A stretch of DNA of 64,000 nucleotides from the NCBI RefSeq assembly GCF_002042965.1, contig NZ_MZNT01000006.1:368871-432870 (forward strand). Reading direction: 5' to 3'. Position 1 is the stretch's first letter, and the number at the start of each line of letters is the position of its first letter. A program made the position numbers and the translations under genes. The notes beneath the pieces are model-generated. The model was not told the DNA's origin, searched no databases, and saw only the letters and a list, made by a program, of their open reading frames with translations. This document shows positions 41,114 to 51,644 of this stretch, piece after piece. This DNA comes from Paenibacillus sp. 32352 (GTDB lineage: Bacteria > Bacillota > Bacilli > Paenibacillales > NBRC-103111).

Positions 41114-42268
41114 TCATTTTAGGTGAGCTGCAATTTCTTTTACGGCCTGGATAAGCCGTTCCGCTTCTTCATCCGTAGTAAAATAGCCGACACTAGCCCT
41201 GACGGCACCCCGTTCCATGGTACCTGCACTTTCATGCGCCAATGGGGTACAATGAAATCCGGCCCGGACAGCAATCTGAAAGGAGTGATCCAGAATGAAT
41301 GCAACCTCCGAAGAATCGGCTTCATGGATGGTAAAAGGAATAATGCCTGTTTTATTTTGCCCCAAATCCGGACCTAACACCTTTACGCCATCAATTTCCA
41401 GCAGGGAGGACATAATATATTGCGTTTGATCCCATTCTTTTTTATGTATCTTCTCTACGGTTTCTCTGAGTACGAATTTCACGCCCTCGTTCAGACCGGC
41501 AATTCCAGGCGTATTTTGCGTACCTGATTCATAACGATCCGGTCTTACGGCCGGCTGATCGATGGCTTCCGATTGACTTCCCGTTCCCCCATGAATCAGC
41601 GGCTCCAGTTCAAGCTCCGGATGAATATACAGCCCTCCCGTTCCTTGAGGACCCAGCAATCCTTTATGCCCCGGGAATGCAAGCATGTGAATGCCCATTT
41701 GCTCCACATCGATGGTAAGCGTGCCCGCTGATTGCGCGGCATCTACGAGAAACACGATATTGTTTTGTCTGCAGAGCTCCCCTATTTGCTCAACGGGAAG
41801 TATGCTGCCCAACAAATTTGAGCTGTGACTGCATACGAGCAGCGTCGTTTTATCGGTAATCGCAGCGGCTACATCATCGATATTTAATTCGCCTTTCTCG
41901 TTGGTCTGCACATAAGTCACCGTAATCTGCTTGGTTCGCTTTAAATATTCCAACGGTCTGCGAACCGAATTATGCTCTACCGACGTACATACAACGTGAT
42001 CGCCGTCCTTTACAAAACCTTTGATCGCCTGATTCAAGGCCATTGTGGTGTTTTGCGCGAAGGAAATATCGTTCGGGTTTTTCACTGCGAACAGCTTGGC
42101 AAGATGCTTTCTCGTTTCAAATAATGTCCGGCTGGCTTTGACCGCCATCTGGTGGCTGCCTCTTCCCGGGTTGGCCGCATACTGGAGCATACATTGCTGC
42201 ATAGCCTCCAGCACTTCAGGAGGTTTAGGCCAAGATGAAGCAGCATGATCAAAATAGGCTATATTCAC
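41114..42268 (-). CDS. Class V aminotransferase, cysteine desulfurase-like
   Basis: This 384-residue PLP enzyme is related to IscS/SufS. Features are YFDHAASSWPKPPEV at the start, SVEHNSVRRP (about 95-104), the internal-aldimine Lys in AFPGHKGLLGPQGTG (about 196-210), RYESGTQNTPGIAGL, and a substrate loop with RAGFHCTPLAH bearing a Cys. It resembles the origin-linked EF2568-type cysteine desulfurase family, whose physiological sulfur acceptor is unclear. I use the GTG at 42268 with GGGAG upstream, because the longer frame begins inside the parB terminator. Confidence 0.88.
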   Translation of the reverse strand: MNIAYFDHAASSWPKPPEVLEAMQQCMLQYAANPGRGSHQMAVKASRTLFETRKHLAKLFAVKNPNDISFAQNTTMALNQAIKGFVKDGDHVVCTSVEHNSVRRPLEYLKRTKQITVTYVQTNEKGELNIDDVAAAITDKTTLLVCSHSSNLLGSILPVEQIGELCRQNNIVFLVDAAQSAGTLTIDVEQMGIHMLAFPGHKGLLGPQGTGGLYIHPELELEPLIHGGTGSQSEAIDQPAVRPDRYESGTQNTPGIAGLNEGVKFVLRETVEKIHKKEWDQTQYIMSSLLEIDGVKVLGPDLGQNKTGIIPFTIHEADSSEVAFILDHSFQIAVRAGFHCTPLAHESAGTMERGAVRASVGYFTTDEEAERLIQAVKEIAAHLK

Positions 42269-42292
42269 TCTCTTTCCACTCCCTTCCTTCAC

Positions 42293-42348
42293 AAAAAGTA
42301 GCATACCTAGTCTGCCCTATATTCAAGGGCGCTAACAGGGTATGCTAC
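42293..42348 (-). terminator. Terminator of the parA-parB operon
   Basis: Leftward, GTAGCATACC and GGTATGCTAC close a hairpin with an internal GCCCTTGAATATAGGGC stem, followed by TTTTT. It lies about 28 bp after the parB stop. Confidence 0.85.
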
Positions 42349-42375
42349 GGTCCATTGTACCACCAGTTTCGCGAA

Positions 42376-43230
42376 TTACGAAATCTTCCCTTGCAGAAGA
42401 TCCAGTAACCGATCCAAATCATCTTTAGAAAAATATAGAAGTTCTATTTTCCCTTTATTATTGTTATGTTTGATCTTAACGGTAGTCCGATACACTTCTC
42501 GCAAAGTTTCTTCAAGCTGGTTAATGTAAGGATCTTTTCGTTTGGAGTTAGCAGCCGGCTTCTTCTTGGCCGATTTTTCCTCAATCCGTTTGACTTCCTC
42601 TTCCAGCTCACGAACGCTCCATTGCTCCTTGATGGACTGCTCAGCCAATGCTTTAATCAGCTTGGCATCCTTCAATCCAACTATGGCTTTGGCATGGCCC
42701 ATGGTGAGTGTTCCACGTGAAACATACTGCTTCACTTCTTCCGGCAAATGAATCAAACGCAGGAAGTTAGCAATATGGGATCTGCTCTTACCGACCTTTG
42801 CTGATAGTTCCTCCTGAGTTAAGGAGAACTGATCAATCAATGCCTGGTAGGCTACAGCAATCTCCATAGCATTCAAATCTTCACGCTGTACGTTCTCGAT
42901 TAATGCAATTTCCATCACCTGTTGATCGGTGAATTTCTTAACTACTGCAGGAATCGTTGCCAGCCCGCATACCTGCGAAGCCCGATAACGGCGCTCACCG
43001 GCAATAATCTCGTAGCCTTTCAGTACGCTTCTGACAATAATTGGCTGAATGACTCCATGTTCTTTGATCGAAGCGGCCAATTCATTAATAGACTCGTCGT
43101 TAAATGTTCTTCTTGGCTGATACGGATTCGCACGCAGCTGCGGAAGCGGAATTTCCACGACTTTATCATCGTCGTTAATGCTCAAAGCAGGCAGCAGCGC
43201 ATCCAGCCCTTTTCCTAATCGTTTACTCAA
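42376..43230 (-). CDS. parB: Chromosome partitioning protein ParB (Spo0J)
   Basis: ParB is a CTP-dependent clamp that loads at parS and spreads, recruiting SMC and regulating Soj. The 284 residues have the ParB/Srx domain with GERRYRASQ and ALIENVQREDLNAMEIA, the helix-turn-helix (LTQEELSAKVGKSRSHIANFLRL, in parts) and a C-terminal dimerisation domain. A perfect parS site lies inside the gene at 42709-42724, as in B. subtilis. It overlaps parA by 4 bp. Confidence 0.97.
   Translation of the reverse strand: MSKRLGKGLDALLPALSINDDDKVVEIPLPQLRANPYQPRRTFNDESINELAASIKEHGVIQPIIVRSVLKGYEIIAGERRYRASQVCGLATIPAVVKKFTDQQVMEIALIENVQREDLNAMEIAVAYQALIDQFSLTQEELSAKVGKSRSHIANFLRLIHLPEEVKQYVSRGTLTMGHAKAIVGLKDAKLIKALAEQSIKEQWSVRELEEEVKRIEEKSAKKKPAANSKRKDPYINQLEETLREVYRTTVKIKHNNNKGKIELLYFSKDDLDRLLDLLQGKIS
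42709..42724. promoter_or_regulatory. parS site within parB
   Basis: TGTTCCACGTGAAACA matches the universal parS 16-mer (TGTTNCACGTGAAACA). It is bound by ParB for origin segregation. Confidence 0.95.
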
Positions 43231-43991
43231 AGTGCGATCACTTCCTTTGCGAGCTCCATGTAGACTTCCGCTCCTTTTGATCGCGGATCATAGGTTATAA
43301 TCGATTGACCATGGCTTGGCGCCTCACTTAATCTAACATTTCGCGGAATAATGGTTTGATATACTTTTTGCTGGAAGTACTTCTTCACTTCCTCGATTAC
43401 CTGCATGCCGAGATTTGTTCTTGCATCAAACATCGTAAGCAGTACACCCTCAATTTGCAGGTTCGTGTTAAGATGCTTCTGAACCAAGCGAACGGTATTC
43501 AATAGCTGGCTCAATCCTTCCAAAGCGTAATATTCGCATTGAATTGGGATGATAACCGAATCTGCAGCCGTTAAGGAATTCACCGTTAAGATCCCCAAAG
43601 ACGGAGGGCAATCGATCAAAATGTAATCGAACAAGTGCTTGACCAAATGCAAAGATTTCTTCAGCCGAACCTCGCGGGAAATCGTCGGAACAAGCTCAAT
43701 CTCGGCACCCGCCAGTTGAATGGTAGCAGGAATGATTTTCAAATTCGGAATTGCCGTATCTACCATCGCTTCTTTAGGATGAATATCGTTAATAATGACA
43801 TCATAAATGCAATAAACTACGTCCGCCTTATTAATCCCGATTCCGCTAGTCGTATTTCCCTGGGGATCAATATCTACCAAAAGTACTTTTTTTCCTAATG
43901 CTGCTAAGGATGCACCCAAATTCACGGATGTTGTCGTCTTCCCGACACCGCCCTTTTGATTCGTTATTGCAATAATCTTAGACAAAATCAT
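43227..43991 (-). CDS. parA: Chromosome partitioning ATPase ParA (Soj)
   Basis: The 254-residue deviant-Walker ATPase has KGGVGKTTTSVNLGASLA at its start, DIDPQGNTTSGIG (about 42-54) and IDCPPSLGILTVN (about 128-140). It works with ParB in origin placement and, as Soj, controls DnaA activity. The ATG has GAGGTGAA upstream; a TTG two codons later would match the B. subtilis start better. Operon parA-parB. Confidence 0.97.
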   Translation of the reverse strand: MILSKIIAITNQKGGVGKTTTSVNLGASLAALGKKVLLVDIDPQGNTTSGIGINKADVVYCIYDVIINDIHPKEAMVDTAIPNLKIIPATIQLAGAEIELVPTISREVRLKKSLHLVKHLFDYILIDCPPSLGILTVNSLTAADSVIIPIQCEYYALEGLSQLLNTVRLVQKHLNTNLQIEGVLLTMFDARTNLGMQVIEEVKKYFQQKVYQTIIPRNVRLSEAPSHGQSIITYDPRSKGAEVYMELAKEVIAL

Positions 43992-44572
43992 TTCACCTCA
44001 ATAAAATACTAAGTACGAGTATAACCAGGTCATTATACTCACGAACATCTCAGATCATCGGGACAATAGGCAATTTTCGAGCATCTACATAATTATCTAC
44101 TACGCGAAGTCTTCCCTTACGTGGTTTAGCTGTACGGCCGCTTCAAAAACAAGTCACCACTGCCTGCAAAAATGAAAGAAAAATGACTTTCCTTGTCGAT
44201 TTACGATATAGGGCCGCGCCGGGGCATAGAATGCATATCACTATGTACTGAAGCTTCCTTCCCCAAGTGGTCAGCCCTCTAATAAAGATGAACGACCGCG
44301 TGTATGGGTTGGTTTTATCACCAAATAGAATTTTCCAATTCGATAACCTCGAATTTTCCATTCTATGATGGTAAAAAAAACGTCTGTCGACGTCTTTTTC
44401 AAAAAGTGATTGTTTTCCATGCTCACGCACCCGGACTGTCTACTTGAATTGTCCAAGCTCATACAGTCACAACCAAAGGAAGCCTACTGCTAGAAAGAGA
44501 ACCTTTCATTAAAGCATTCGTAGGCATCGGAGTTTTTACGGTGCTTCGCAAAGCACCCGTTCATTTGATGGA
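43992..44572. other. Long gene-poor gap between parA and noc
   Basis: About 580 bp hold no gene I can support. The main feature is a hairpin at 44373-44400 (ACGTC-TGTC-GACGT flanked by A and T runs) that would terminate leftward transcription, in addition to the noc terminator at 44573-44600. Frames of 95 and 63 codons exist on the minus strand but lack ribosome sites and recognisable sequence. The parA promoter must lie near 44000-44100. Confidence 0.5.
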
Positions 44573-44600
44573 AACAAAAGCCCCATTACGGAGCTTTTTC
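44573..44600 (-). terminator. Terminator of noc
   Basis: Leftward, AAAGCTCC-GTAAT-GGGGCTTTT is followed by GTTT, about 48 bp after the noc stop codon. Confidence 0.65.
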
Positions 44601-44647
44601 TCTATATCACATATAAAAATGTCTACTTTCCTATCATACTATATTTT

Positions 44648-45463
44648 TTAACGTTTTGGTATCTTGATTACGATTTCATAGTGATCCTCATAATCCTGCT
44701 CCGTCGTGTTAATCTGCAGACCGGATGATGTGACCATGTCAACGGATTGCCGAATCGTGTTCAACGCCAAACGAACATCCTTTGAGAATGAAATTCGTTT
44801 GGATTTTTTCAGCTTAACTGCTTCCTTAAGCAGCTGGATCCTTGCTTCCGTCTGTTTGACATTCAGCTCTTTGGATATAATATCCTCCAGAACCTTAACC
44901 TGCATCTCTTCTTGGTCAAGCGACAACAAAGCACGTGCATGCCGTTCGGTAATTTTTCTTTCCATTAAAGCGTTTTTCACCGGTTCGCTAAGATTCAGCA
45001 ATCTGATCTTATTCGCGATTGTAGATTGGCTTTTGCCAAGCCGCTGAGCCAGGCTTTCTTGCGTTAGCGAATGAAGGTCGATCAACTGCTGATACGCCAT
45101 AGCTTCCTCAATAGCAGTAAGCCCCTCCCGCTGCAGGTTCTCAATCAGCGCAATAGAAGCCGCTTGTGAATCGTTGAAATCACGGATAATAGCAGGCACG
45201 GTCTCCATGCCCAGCTTCTTAACCGCTCTCCACCGCCGTTCACCGGCAATTAATTCATATAGATTGTCCCTAACCCGTACAACGATCGGCTGTATGATGC
45301 CATGAGTTTTAATGGTTTGACACAGTTCATCAATGCGTTCATCATCAAAAATCGTTCTAGGCTGGTACGGACTCGGAACAATATCGTTTACTGGAATATT
45401 TTTAACTTCATCAGCCGAAGCTTTTTCCGTAAATCCAAACAACTTTGAGATCTGTTCTTTCAT
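44648..45463 (-). CDS. noc: Nucleoid occlusion protein Noc
   Basis: Noc is a ParB paralogue that binds its own sites across the chromosome and keeps the division machinery off the nucleoid. The 271 residues begin with the membrane-binding helix [11 protein letters not shown], the Noc hallmark, then the ParB-like domain ([33 protein letters not shown]) and helix-turn-helix ([20 protein letters not shown]). It is the usual neighbour of rsmG. Confidence 0.95.
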   Translation of the reverse strand: MKEQISKLFGFTEKASADEVKNIPVNDIVPSPYQPRTIFDDERIDELCQTIKTHGIIQPIVVRVRDNLYELIAGERRWRAVKKLGMETVPAIIRDFNDSQAASIALIENLQREGLTAIEEAMAYQQLIDLHSLTQESLAQRLGKSQSTIANKIRLLNLSEPVKNALMERKITERHARALLSLDQEEMQVKVLEDIISKELNVKQTEARIQLLKEAVKLKKSKRISFSKDVRLALNTIRQSVDMVTSSGLQINTTEQDYEDHYEIVIKIPKR

Positions 45464-45649
45464 TCATTAACCACCCGATCTTTTGCCATAAATATGGACC
45501 GATACATGATAATTTTGCTATATGAGTATATAATTCTCCAAAAATATGAAATTTCCTGCAAGGCTTGTATATGAAAAATAAGTGAACAAAAACCGACGCA
45601 AAATCTTTACCTCGAAGCTGATCAGGTACATAAAGGGGCCTTGAGTAAA

Positions 45650-45676
45650 CAAAAAAAAGAAAACCTCTTGCGAGGT
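45650..45676 (-). terminator. Terminator of rsmG
   Basis: Leftward, ACCTC-GCAA-GAGGT is followed by TTTTCTTTTTTTT, about 70 bp past the rsmG stop and just beyond a parS site. Confidence 0.75.
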
Positions 45677-45707
45677 CAACTATTCAGAATGGTACTGTCT
45701 TCTATCT

Positions 45708-45723
45708 TGTTCCACGTGAAACA
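45708..45723. promoter_or_regulatory. parS site between noc and rsmG
   Basis: TGTTCCACGTGAAACA, identical to the parS inside parB. Two sites lie 3 kb apart and 7-10 kb from oriC. Confidence 0.95.
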
Positions 45724-45744
45724 AACTACTGTATGGCTGTTCAA

Positions 45745-46473
45745 TTAGCGAACTAGCGGCATCTTCAATGGGGTTCCTGCTTTTCTCGGATACTTCGCCG
45801 GTGTCGCCGCTGTCTTCTCAATAACAATAAGATGTCTCTTCGATGCTTCCTCGTCCGGAAGCTCCAAGCGGTGTGTATGTAAGTACTTTCCTTTTAGCTC
45901 TTTTAAGCTGAATGCCGCTTCCGCCAGCTCCCCCTCCACTTCACTGCCCTTCATTGCAATGAACTGGCCATGAAGCTTGACGAACGGCAAGCAAAACTCG
46001 TTTAATACGGCAAGCCTGGCCACTGCCCGGGCTGTCACCATATCATAATGATCGCGGTGCTCCTTCAGTCGGGCAATATCCTCCGCCCTGCCATGAATGC
46101 AACTCACATCGGTAAGCTTGAGCTCTGACTTCAGATGATTTAAAAATTGAATTCGTTTGTTCAACGAATCAATAATGGTTATCTGGAGATGCGGAAAAGC
46201 AATCTTTAATGGAATGCTGGGAAAGCCCGCTCCCGATCCTATGTCAGCCAAGCTCCGCTTGTCCTGCAAGCTCGTAAAAAAGGAAACGGAGAGCGAGTCA
46301 TAGAAATGCTTTGTATAGACTTGCTCTCTCTCCGTAATGCCAGTCAGATTCATCTTTTCGTTCCACTCGACCAATACCTTGAAATACGTTTCAAATTGAT
46401 CCAGCTGGTATTCGGTTAGATGTATCCCTTTCTCTTTAAGCCGATCCTGAAACTGTGCTTGTATAAGATCCAT
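45745..46473 (-). CDS. rsmG: 16S rRNA (guanine(527)-N7)-methyltransferase RsmG
   Basis: RsmG uses SAM to methylate G527 in the 530 loop of 16S rRNA; loss gives low-level streptomycin resistance. The 242 residues show EWNEKMNLTGITE near residue 37, the SAM-binding site ADIGSGAGFPSIPLKI (about 76-91) and TARAVARLAVLNEF. The ATG lies two bases after the mnmG stop, with AGAGG inside the mnmG end, so the genes are coupled. Confidence 0.96.
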   Translation of the reverse strand: MDLIQAQFQDRLKEKGIHLTEYQLDQFETYFKVLVEWNEKMNLTGITEREQVYTKHFYDSLSVSFFTSLQDKRSLADIGSGAGFPSIPLKIAFPHLQITIIDSLNKRIQFLNHLKSELKLTDVSCIHGRAEDIARLKEHRDHYDMVTARAVARLAVLNEFCLPFVKLHGQFIAMKGSEVEGELAEAAFSLKELKGKYLHTHRLELPDEEASKRHLIVIEKTAATPAKYPRKAGTPLKMPLVR

Positions 46474-46474
46474 A

Positions 46475-48361
46475 TTAACCTCTGGCTGCAACTACTTTAT
46501 TATAATGTTCCAAGTGTACGAGAAGGATAGAGATGTCGGCAGGTGTTACACCGGAAATCCGGGATGCCTGACCGATCGAGATCGGACGGATTTTAGCCAG
46601 CTTTTGCTTCGCCTCCGTCGCAATTCCGTGGATTACATCATACTGAATATCGTCAGGAATTTTCTTTTTCTCCATCTTTTTCAACCGGTCAACCTGCGCC
46701 AGCTGCTTCTCAATGTACCCTGTGTATTTCACCTGGATTTCCACTTGCTCCATCACTTCTTCCGATAGCTCGATCGGTGATGGTGAAATAGCATGAATAT
46801 GCGCATACGTTACTTCCGGACGACGAAGAAGCGTAAGCAGATCAACCGAGTTGACCAGCTCAGCGCTGCCAAGAGAAGCCAACATTTCTTGCGCTTCAAC
46901 CGGCTTTACTTTGGTCGCTTTCAGCCGTTCCAGTTCTTCGGCAATCCGCTGCTGCTTCAGCTGGAACCGTTGGTAACGCTCCTCGCTAATCAAACCAATC
47001 TCGTATCCGATCGGCGTCAAGCGTTGATCCGCATTGTCATGTCTCAACAGCAGGCGATATTCCGCACGTGAAGTCAACAAACGATACGGTTCATTCGTTC
47101 CTTTCGTAACCAGGTCGTCGATCAGCACACCGATATATCCTTCCGAACGATCCAGAACGACAGGCTCACGCCCTTGAACTTTACGCGCGGCGTTGATTCC
47201 CGCCATAATCCCTTGGCCCGCTGCTTCCTCGTAACCGGAGGTTCCGTTAATCTGACCTGCAGTAAACAGGCCCGATACGACCTTCGTTTCCAAAGACGGC
47301 TTTAACTGCGTAGGGATAACCGCGTCATATTCAATAGCATAACCGGTTCTCATCATTTCTACTTTTTCAAGTCCCGGAATGGAGCGAAGAATATCTAACT
47401 GAACATCCTCCGGCATACTGGTGGAAAGACCTTGAACATAATATTCCGAAGTATGGCGTCCTTCCGGTTCCAGGAAGATTTGATGCTTCGGCTTATCGCT
47501 AAAGCGAACGATTTTATCTTCAATGGATGGACAATAACGAGGTCCTGTTCCTTCAATGGCACCGGAGAACATCGGAGCGCGATGCAGATTATCATTAATA
47601 ATCTGATGCGTTTGTTCCGAAGTGTAAGTTAGCCAGCATGGCAGCTGGTTCGGTACTTCCTCCGTTGTTTCGAACGAGAAAAATTTCGGCTTCTCGTCCC
47701 CGGGTTGGATCACGGTTTTGCTGAAATCAATCGTGTCCTTATGCACCCGCGGCGGAGTTCCTGTTTTAAAGCGAACGAGCTCCAGCCCAACTTCCTTTAG
47801 CGATTGCGACAATTTGACCGCAGGCTGCTGGTTGTTCGGACCGCTTTCGTACATCAGCTCGCCCATAATAATTTTGCCCCGCAAATAAGTACCGGTTGTA
47901 ATGACAACTGCTTTCCCCATATAGCGGGCTCCGGTTTTGGTAACAACCCCTTTGCACACTCCGTCTTCCACGATCAGCTCTTCTACCAGACCTTGACGGA
48001 GCGTCAGGTTCTTCTCGTTCTCCATCGTTTGCTTCATCATATGCTGGTACAAAAATTTGTCCGCTTGCGCCCGAAGCGCATGCACGGCAGGACCCTTCCC
48101 TGTATTCAGCATCCGCATTTGGATATAGGTTTTATCAATGTTGCGGCCCATTTCTCCGCCCAATGCGTCAATCTCCCGAACGACATGCCCTTTGGCAGGT
48201 CCGCCGATCGAAGGGTTACACGGCATAAAGGCTACCATATCCAGATTGATTGTAATCATCAGCGTTTCACAGCCCATACGCGCTGCGGCCAGAGCCGCTT
48301 CACAGCCGGCATGTCCGGCGCCGACGACAATAACATCATATTCACCAGCAGCATAACTCAT
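46475..48361 (-). CDS. mnmG: tRNA uridine-5-carboxymethylaminomethyl modification enzyme MnmG
   Basis: MnmG is the FAD subunit that with MnmE installs the cmnm5 group on U34 of several tRNAs. About 628 residues: the dinucleotide site [21 protein letters not shown] at the start, [21 protein letters not shown] (about 50-70), TGTYLRGKI and [16 protein letters not shown]. The start ATG at 48361 has GAGGAGG ten bases upstream, giving the same length as in B. subtilis. Confidence 0.98.
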   Translation of the reverse strand: MSYAAGEYDVIVVGAGHAGCEAALAAARMGCETLMITINLDMVAFMPCNPSIGGPAKGHVVREIDALGGEMGRNIDKTYIQMRMLNTGKGPAVHALRAQADKFLYQHMMKQTMENEKNLTLRQGLVEELIVEDGVCKGVVTKTGARYMGKAVVITTGTYLRGKIIMGELMYESGPNNQQPAVKLSQSLKEVGLELVRFKTGTPPRVHKDTIDFSKTVIQPGDEKPKFFSFETTEEVPNQLPCWLTYTSEQTHQIINDNLHRAPMFSGAIEGTGPRYCPSIEDKIVRFSDKPKHQIFLEPEGRHTSEYYVQGLSTSMPEDVQLDILRSIPGLEKVEMMRTGYAIEYDAVIPTQLKPSLETKVVSGLFTAGQINGTSGYEEAAGQGIMAGINAARKVQGREPVVLDRSEGYIGVLIDDLVTKGTNEPYRLLTSRAEYRLLLRHDNADQRLTPIGYEIGLISEERYQRFQLKQQRIAEELERLKATKVKPVEAQEMLASLGSAELVNSVDLLTLLRRPEVTYAHIHAISPSPIELSEEVMEQVEIQVKYTGYIEKQLAQVDRLKKMEKKKIPDDIQYDVIHGIATEAKQKLAKIRPISIGQASRISGVTPADISILLVHLEHYNKVVAARG

Positions 48362-48392
48362 AATGTACAATACCTCCTCGCCAAAAAAACTA

Positions 48393-49769
48393 TTATTTAC
48401 CCAAACAAAATTGGGAGAAAATTTGATCTATCAATGAATCGCCTACGGAGTCTCCTATGATTTCCCCAAGGAACTCCCAGGCATTGCGAATATCGATTTG
48501 AACCATATCTATCGGAACGAACGCTTCGGTAGCGCTATAAGCTTCCTCCAGTGACCCCTTCGCCTTTTTCAGCAAAGAAATGTGACGTACATTGCTCACA
48601 TAAGTCAGGTCACTTGATTCTACCTGACCGCTGAAGAAAATACTAGCGATAGCTTTTTCCAGATCAACAATCCCCTGCTGCTCCAGCAGCGACATCCGGA
48701 CGACCCGCTCCGGCGAAAAATGCTGCTCTAGCACGTCCAGCTCAATCTTCTGCGGCAGATCCAGCTTATTCACAATAACAATCGTTTGCTTCTCTTTCAA
48801 CTGTTCGATCAGAGCAAGCTCATCCTCTTGCAGCGGCTCGGCGCCGTTAAAAACAAGCAGGATCAAATCCGCGTCAGCCAGAGCACTGCGGGATTTCTCC
48901 ACACCGATCTGCTCCACTATATCCGATGTTTCCCGAATCCCCGCCGTATCGAGCAGCTTCAACGGAATCCCGTTCACATTCACATATTCCTCGATGACAT
49001 CCCTTGTCGTACCCGGAATATCGGTAACAATCGCCCGATTGTCCTGCGCCAGCGTATTTAATAAGGAGGATTTGCCTACGTTCGGCTTTCCGACAATCGC
49101 CGTGACAATCCCTTCCCGCAAAATTTTCCCTTGCTGGGCCGTTCTAAGCAGCCCCTCGATGTGCTCCATCGCCGACGAGCATTTCTCTTTAATGAACGCA
49201 TTCGTCATTTCTTCCACATCATGCTCCGGATAATCGATGTTGACTTCGATATGAGCCATCAGCTCGACGAGATCATGACGCAGGCCTTTGATCTTTTTGG
49301 ACAGGCTGCCCTCGGATTGCTTCATCGCAATGCTGTAGGCCCGATCCGATTTGGCCCGGATTAAATCGATCACCGCTTCAGCCTGGGACAAATCGATTCG
49401 GCCGTTGAGGAACGCGCGCTTGGTGAACTCACCCGGTTCAGCAAGGCGAACATTGTGCTCCAGCAGCAGATCCAATACTTTTTTCACAGAAATAAATCCG
49501 CCGTGACAGCTGACCTCAACAACATCCTCCATGGTAAAAGAACGCGGTGCCCGCATTACAGTAACAAGCACCTCATCGATTCGCTCCATCGTCGATGGAT
49601 CCTTGATAAATCCGTAATGAACCGTATGAGTCGGTACCTCGGATAGCTTGCTTTTACCGAAAAATACACCGTCTACTGCAGCAACCGCTTCTTCGCCGCT
49701 AACCCGTATAATGGCAATCCCGCCTTCTCCTAACGGAGTGGAGATCGCCGCAATGGTATCTTGAATCAT
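48393..49769 (-). CDS. mnmE: tRNA modification GTPase MnmE
   Basis: MnmE is the GTPase partner of MnmG. The 458 residues have a tetrahydrofolate-binding N-terminal domain, a helical domain, and an inserted G domain with [12 protein letters not shown] (G1), DIPGTTRD (G2), DTAGI (G3) and NKLD (G4), ending in the essential CLGK with the catalytic Cys. Start at 49769 gives the usual length; a TTG four codons earlier directly abuts the ribosome site. Confidence 0.97.
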   Translation of the reverse strand: MIQDTIAAISTPLGEGGIAIIRVSGEEAVAAVDGVFFGKSKLSEVPTHTVHYGFIKDPSTMERIDEVLVTVMRAPRSFTMEDVVEVSCHGGFISVKKVLDLLLEHNVRLAEPGEFTKRAFLNGRIDLSQAEAVIDLIRAKSDRAYSIAMKQSEGSLSKKIKGLRHDLVELMAHIEVNIDYPEHDVEEMTNAFIKEKCSSAMEHIEGLLRTAQQGKILREGIVTAIVGKPNVGKSSLLNTLAQDNRAIVTDIPGTTRDVIEEYVNVNGIPLKLLDTAGIRETSDIVEQIGVEKSRSALADADLILLVFNGAEPLQEDELALIEQLKEKQTIVIVNKLDLPQKIELDVLEQHFSPERVVRMSLLEQQGIVDLEKAIASIFFSGQVESSDLTYVSNVRHISLLKKAKGSLEEAYSATEAFVPIDMVQIDIRNAWEFLGEIIGDSVGDSLIDQIFSQFCLGK

Positions 49770-49870
49770 AGCTGTATTCAACCTCTTATCTATTCATGTC
49801 TGGTACAAACCGAATGACTCCTCTATTGAAAAAAAGCAATGAGTCTTGACGACATCATTGCAGCAATGGT

Positions 49871-50488
49871 TTATCTGGTAACAATAACGACTCTTCGATT
49901 CGGCTCCTCGCCTCTGCTGAATGTGCGAACCTTCGGATGATCCTGGAGCTTCGCATGAATGACCTTCCGTTCCTGGGGCGACATCGGCTCGAGCACCACT
50001 TCTTTTTTGGAGCGGATGACTTTCTCTGCCAGTCTCGCCGCCAGCTCCTCCAGCGTCTTTTTCCGGCGCTCGCGGAACTGCTCCGCATCCAGCACGATTC
50101 GCATGTGTGAGGAGGAATAGCGATTGGCGACGATGTTCACCAAATATTGAAGCGCATCCAAGGTTTGCCCTCTTCTGCCGATCAGCATTCCCAGCTCCGA
50201 ACCATATAGATGAAGCTCGAGGCCTTCTTTCGTAGACTTTTGTTCAATGCGGACTTGTACGTTCATCGTTTGGAAAACTTCTTGTAAAAAATGAATGGCT
50301 TCTTCAACAGCATCGGGAATCAGCTCCAGCTCTACTTTCGCATCCTTGGCGCCGATTATGCCGAACAGCCCTTTTGAGGGCTGCTCCAACACCTGTATTT
50401 TAACCCGATCCTCCGTGGTATTCCATTGCTGAAGGCCATTTCTGACGGCTTCCTCAATCGATTTACCCATGACCACTATTTTTTTCAT
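49871..50488 (-). CDS. jag: RNA-binding protein Jag/KhpB (SpoIIIJ-associated)
   Basis: The 205 residues have a Jag_N domain (KKIVVMGKSIEEAVRNGL, KGLFGIIGAKDAKVE), a KH domain (LIGRRGQTLDALQYLVN) and an R3H domain ending in RRVVIVTR. It is a conserved RNA-binding protein linked to cell division and membrane protein insertion, always beside yidC. Its start overlaps the yidC stop by 4 bp. Confidence 0.95.
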   Translation of the reverse strand: MKKIVVMGKSIEEAVRNGLQQWNTTEDRVKIQVLEQPSKGLFGIIGAKDAKVELELIPDAVEEAIHFLQEVFQTMNVQVRIEQKSTKEGLELHLYGSELGMLIGRRGQTLDALQYLVNIVANRYSSSHMRIVLDAEQFRERRKKTLEELAARLAEKVIRSKKEVVLEPMSPQERKVIHAKLQDHPKVRTFSRGEEPNRRVVIVTR

Positions 50489-51222
50489 TTTGAAGGGCCC
50501 ACCTTATTTTGAGATGCTCCACCATAAATAAAGTATGACTGTACGATAGTAAAGATGTTACTGTAAATCCAGTACAGCGGAAGTGCGGAAGCAAAGTTCA
50601 TCGCCATCACGAAAATCATGACAGGGAAAATGAACATCAAGCTTTGCATTTGCGGGTTCATCTGGGTCTTCATCATTTTTTGCTGCAAATAAGTCGTCAA
50701 CGCTGCGAGCAGCGGCAAAACATAGTACGGATCCTTCGCTCCCAGCTGCATCCATAAAAACGAGTGTTCATTTATATGGTGATTACGCATAATAGCATTG
50801 TACAAAGCGATCAGAATCGGCATCTGAACGATCAGCGGCAAGCAGCCTGCCAGCGGGTTAACGCCATTGGATTGGAACAGCTTCATGGTTTCTTCCTGCT
50901 GCTTCTTAGGATCGTCCTTGTACTTATCTTTAATCTTTTTCATTTCAGGCTGTAATTCCTGCATCCGCTTCGAGCTTCTGTACTGCTTCAGCGTAAGAGG
51001 TAATATGATTAATCGGATAATAACCGTTACGACCAAAATGGACAGACCATATTGTCCCCATAGCTGAGCCGCAAACCAGTCCAGAACTTCTGCCAAGGGC
51101 CCGACAAAGTACTTGTCCCAAACGCCATTGTTCGGATCGATTGGAGTTGTCGCCGGAGTACATCCTGCAAGGAGAAGAAACAGGAATGAAAGCGGCAAAT
51201 AGGTTGCAAGTCGACGAGTCAA
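50485..51222 (-). CDS. yidC: Membrane protein insertase YidC (SpoIIIJ type)
   Basis: The 245-residue lipoprotein insertase has a signal with lipobox LLAGC (Cys about 21), five membrane segments, and the conserved Arg of the hydrophilic groove in VTVIIRLIILPLTLKQYRS. NPLAGCLPLIVQMPILIALY is the family signature. It inserts small membrane proteins and, as SpoIIIJ, is needed for forespore sigma-G activation in Bacillus. The start is TTG with AGGAGG upstream. Confidence 0.97.
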   Translation of the reverse strand: MTRRLATYLPLSFLFLLLAGCTPATTPIDPNNGVWDKYFVGPLAEVLDWFAAQLWGQYGLSILVVTVIIRLIILPLTLKQYRSSKRMQELQPEMKKIKDKYKDDPKKQQEETMKLFQSNGVNPLAGCLPLIVQMPILIALYNAIMRNHHINEHSFLWMQLGAKDPYYVLPLLAALTTYLQQKMMKTQMNPQMQSLMFIFPVMIFVMAMNFASALPLYWIYSNIFTIVQSYFIYGGASQNKVGPSK

Positions 51223-51299
51223 AATAATATCCTCCTAGATTCATCTTTTCCAATAATAAACTATATCATATCTCCTCATAAAAAAGAAATGAAATCGGG

Positions 51300-51644
51300 T
51301 TATTTTCGCGTTAAAAGCGAGGCCCTTTTAAAGACGTGGAGGATACTCTTTTCCGTTTCCTGATAAGATAATCCCACAACGGGCTTGCGCGCGATCAGAA
51401 TAAAATCGTAACCGCATGCAAAACGCTCCTTGTTCAAACGGACAATCTCCTTGACGACACGGCGAATCCGGTTGCGGACGACGGCATTGCCAAGCTTCTT
51501 GCTGACCGAGATCCCCAAGCGGAACGACTCCAGCCGCGGCTGCCGATAATAATATAGTACAAACTGATGATTTGCCATCGATTTGCCGCCGCGGTACACC
51601 TTGTCGAAATATTCTCTTTTCGTCAACCGATTTTTCTTTTCCAC
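51300..51644 (-). CDS. rnpA: Ribonuclease P protein component
   Basis: RnpA is the protein subunit of RNase P, which trims tRNA 5' leaders. The 114 residues include NRLTKREYFDKVYRGG at the start and the RNR motif VRNRIRRVVKEIVR. The GTG start has GGAGAG upstream. It lies between rpmH and yidC in the standard order. Confidence 0.97.
   Translation of the reverse strand: MEKKNRLTKREYFDKVYRGGKSMANHQFVLYYYRQPRLESFRLGISVSKKLGNAVVRNRIRRVVKEIVRLNKERFACGYDFILIARKPVVGLSYQETEKSILHVFKRASLLTRK

Noticed and set aside
44143..44430. 95-codon minus-strand frame in the parA-noc gap
   Set aside because: No ribosome-binding site, no family resemblance, and a terminator-like hairpin lies within its 5' part.
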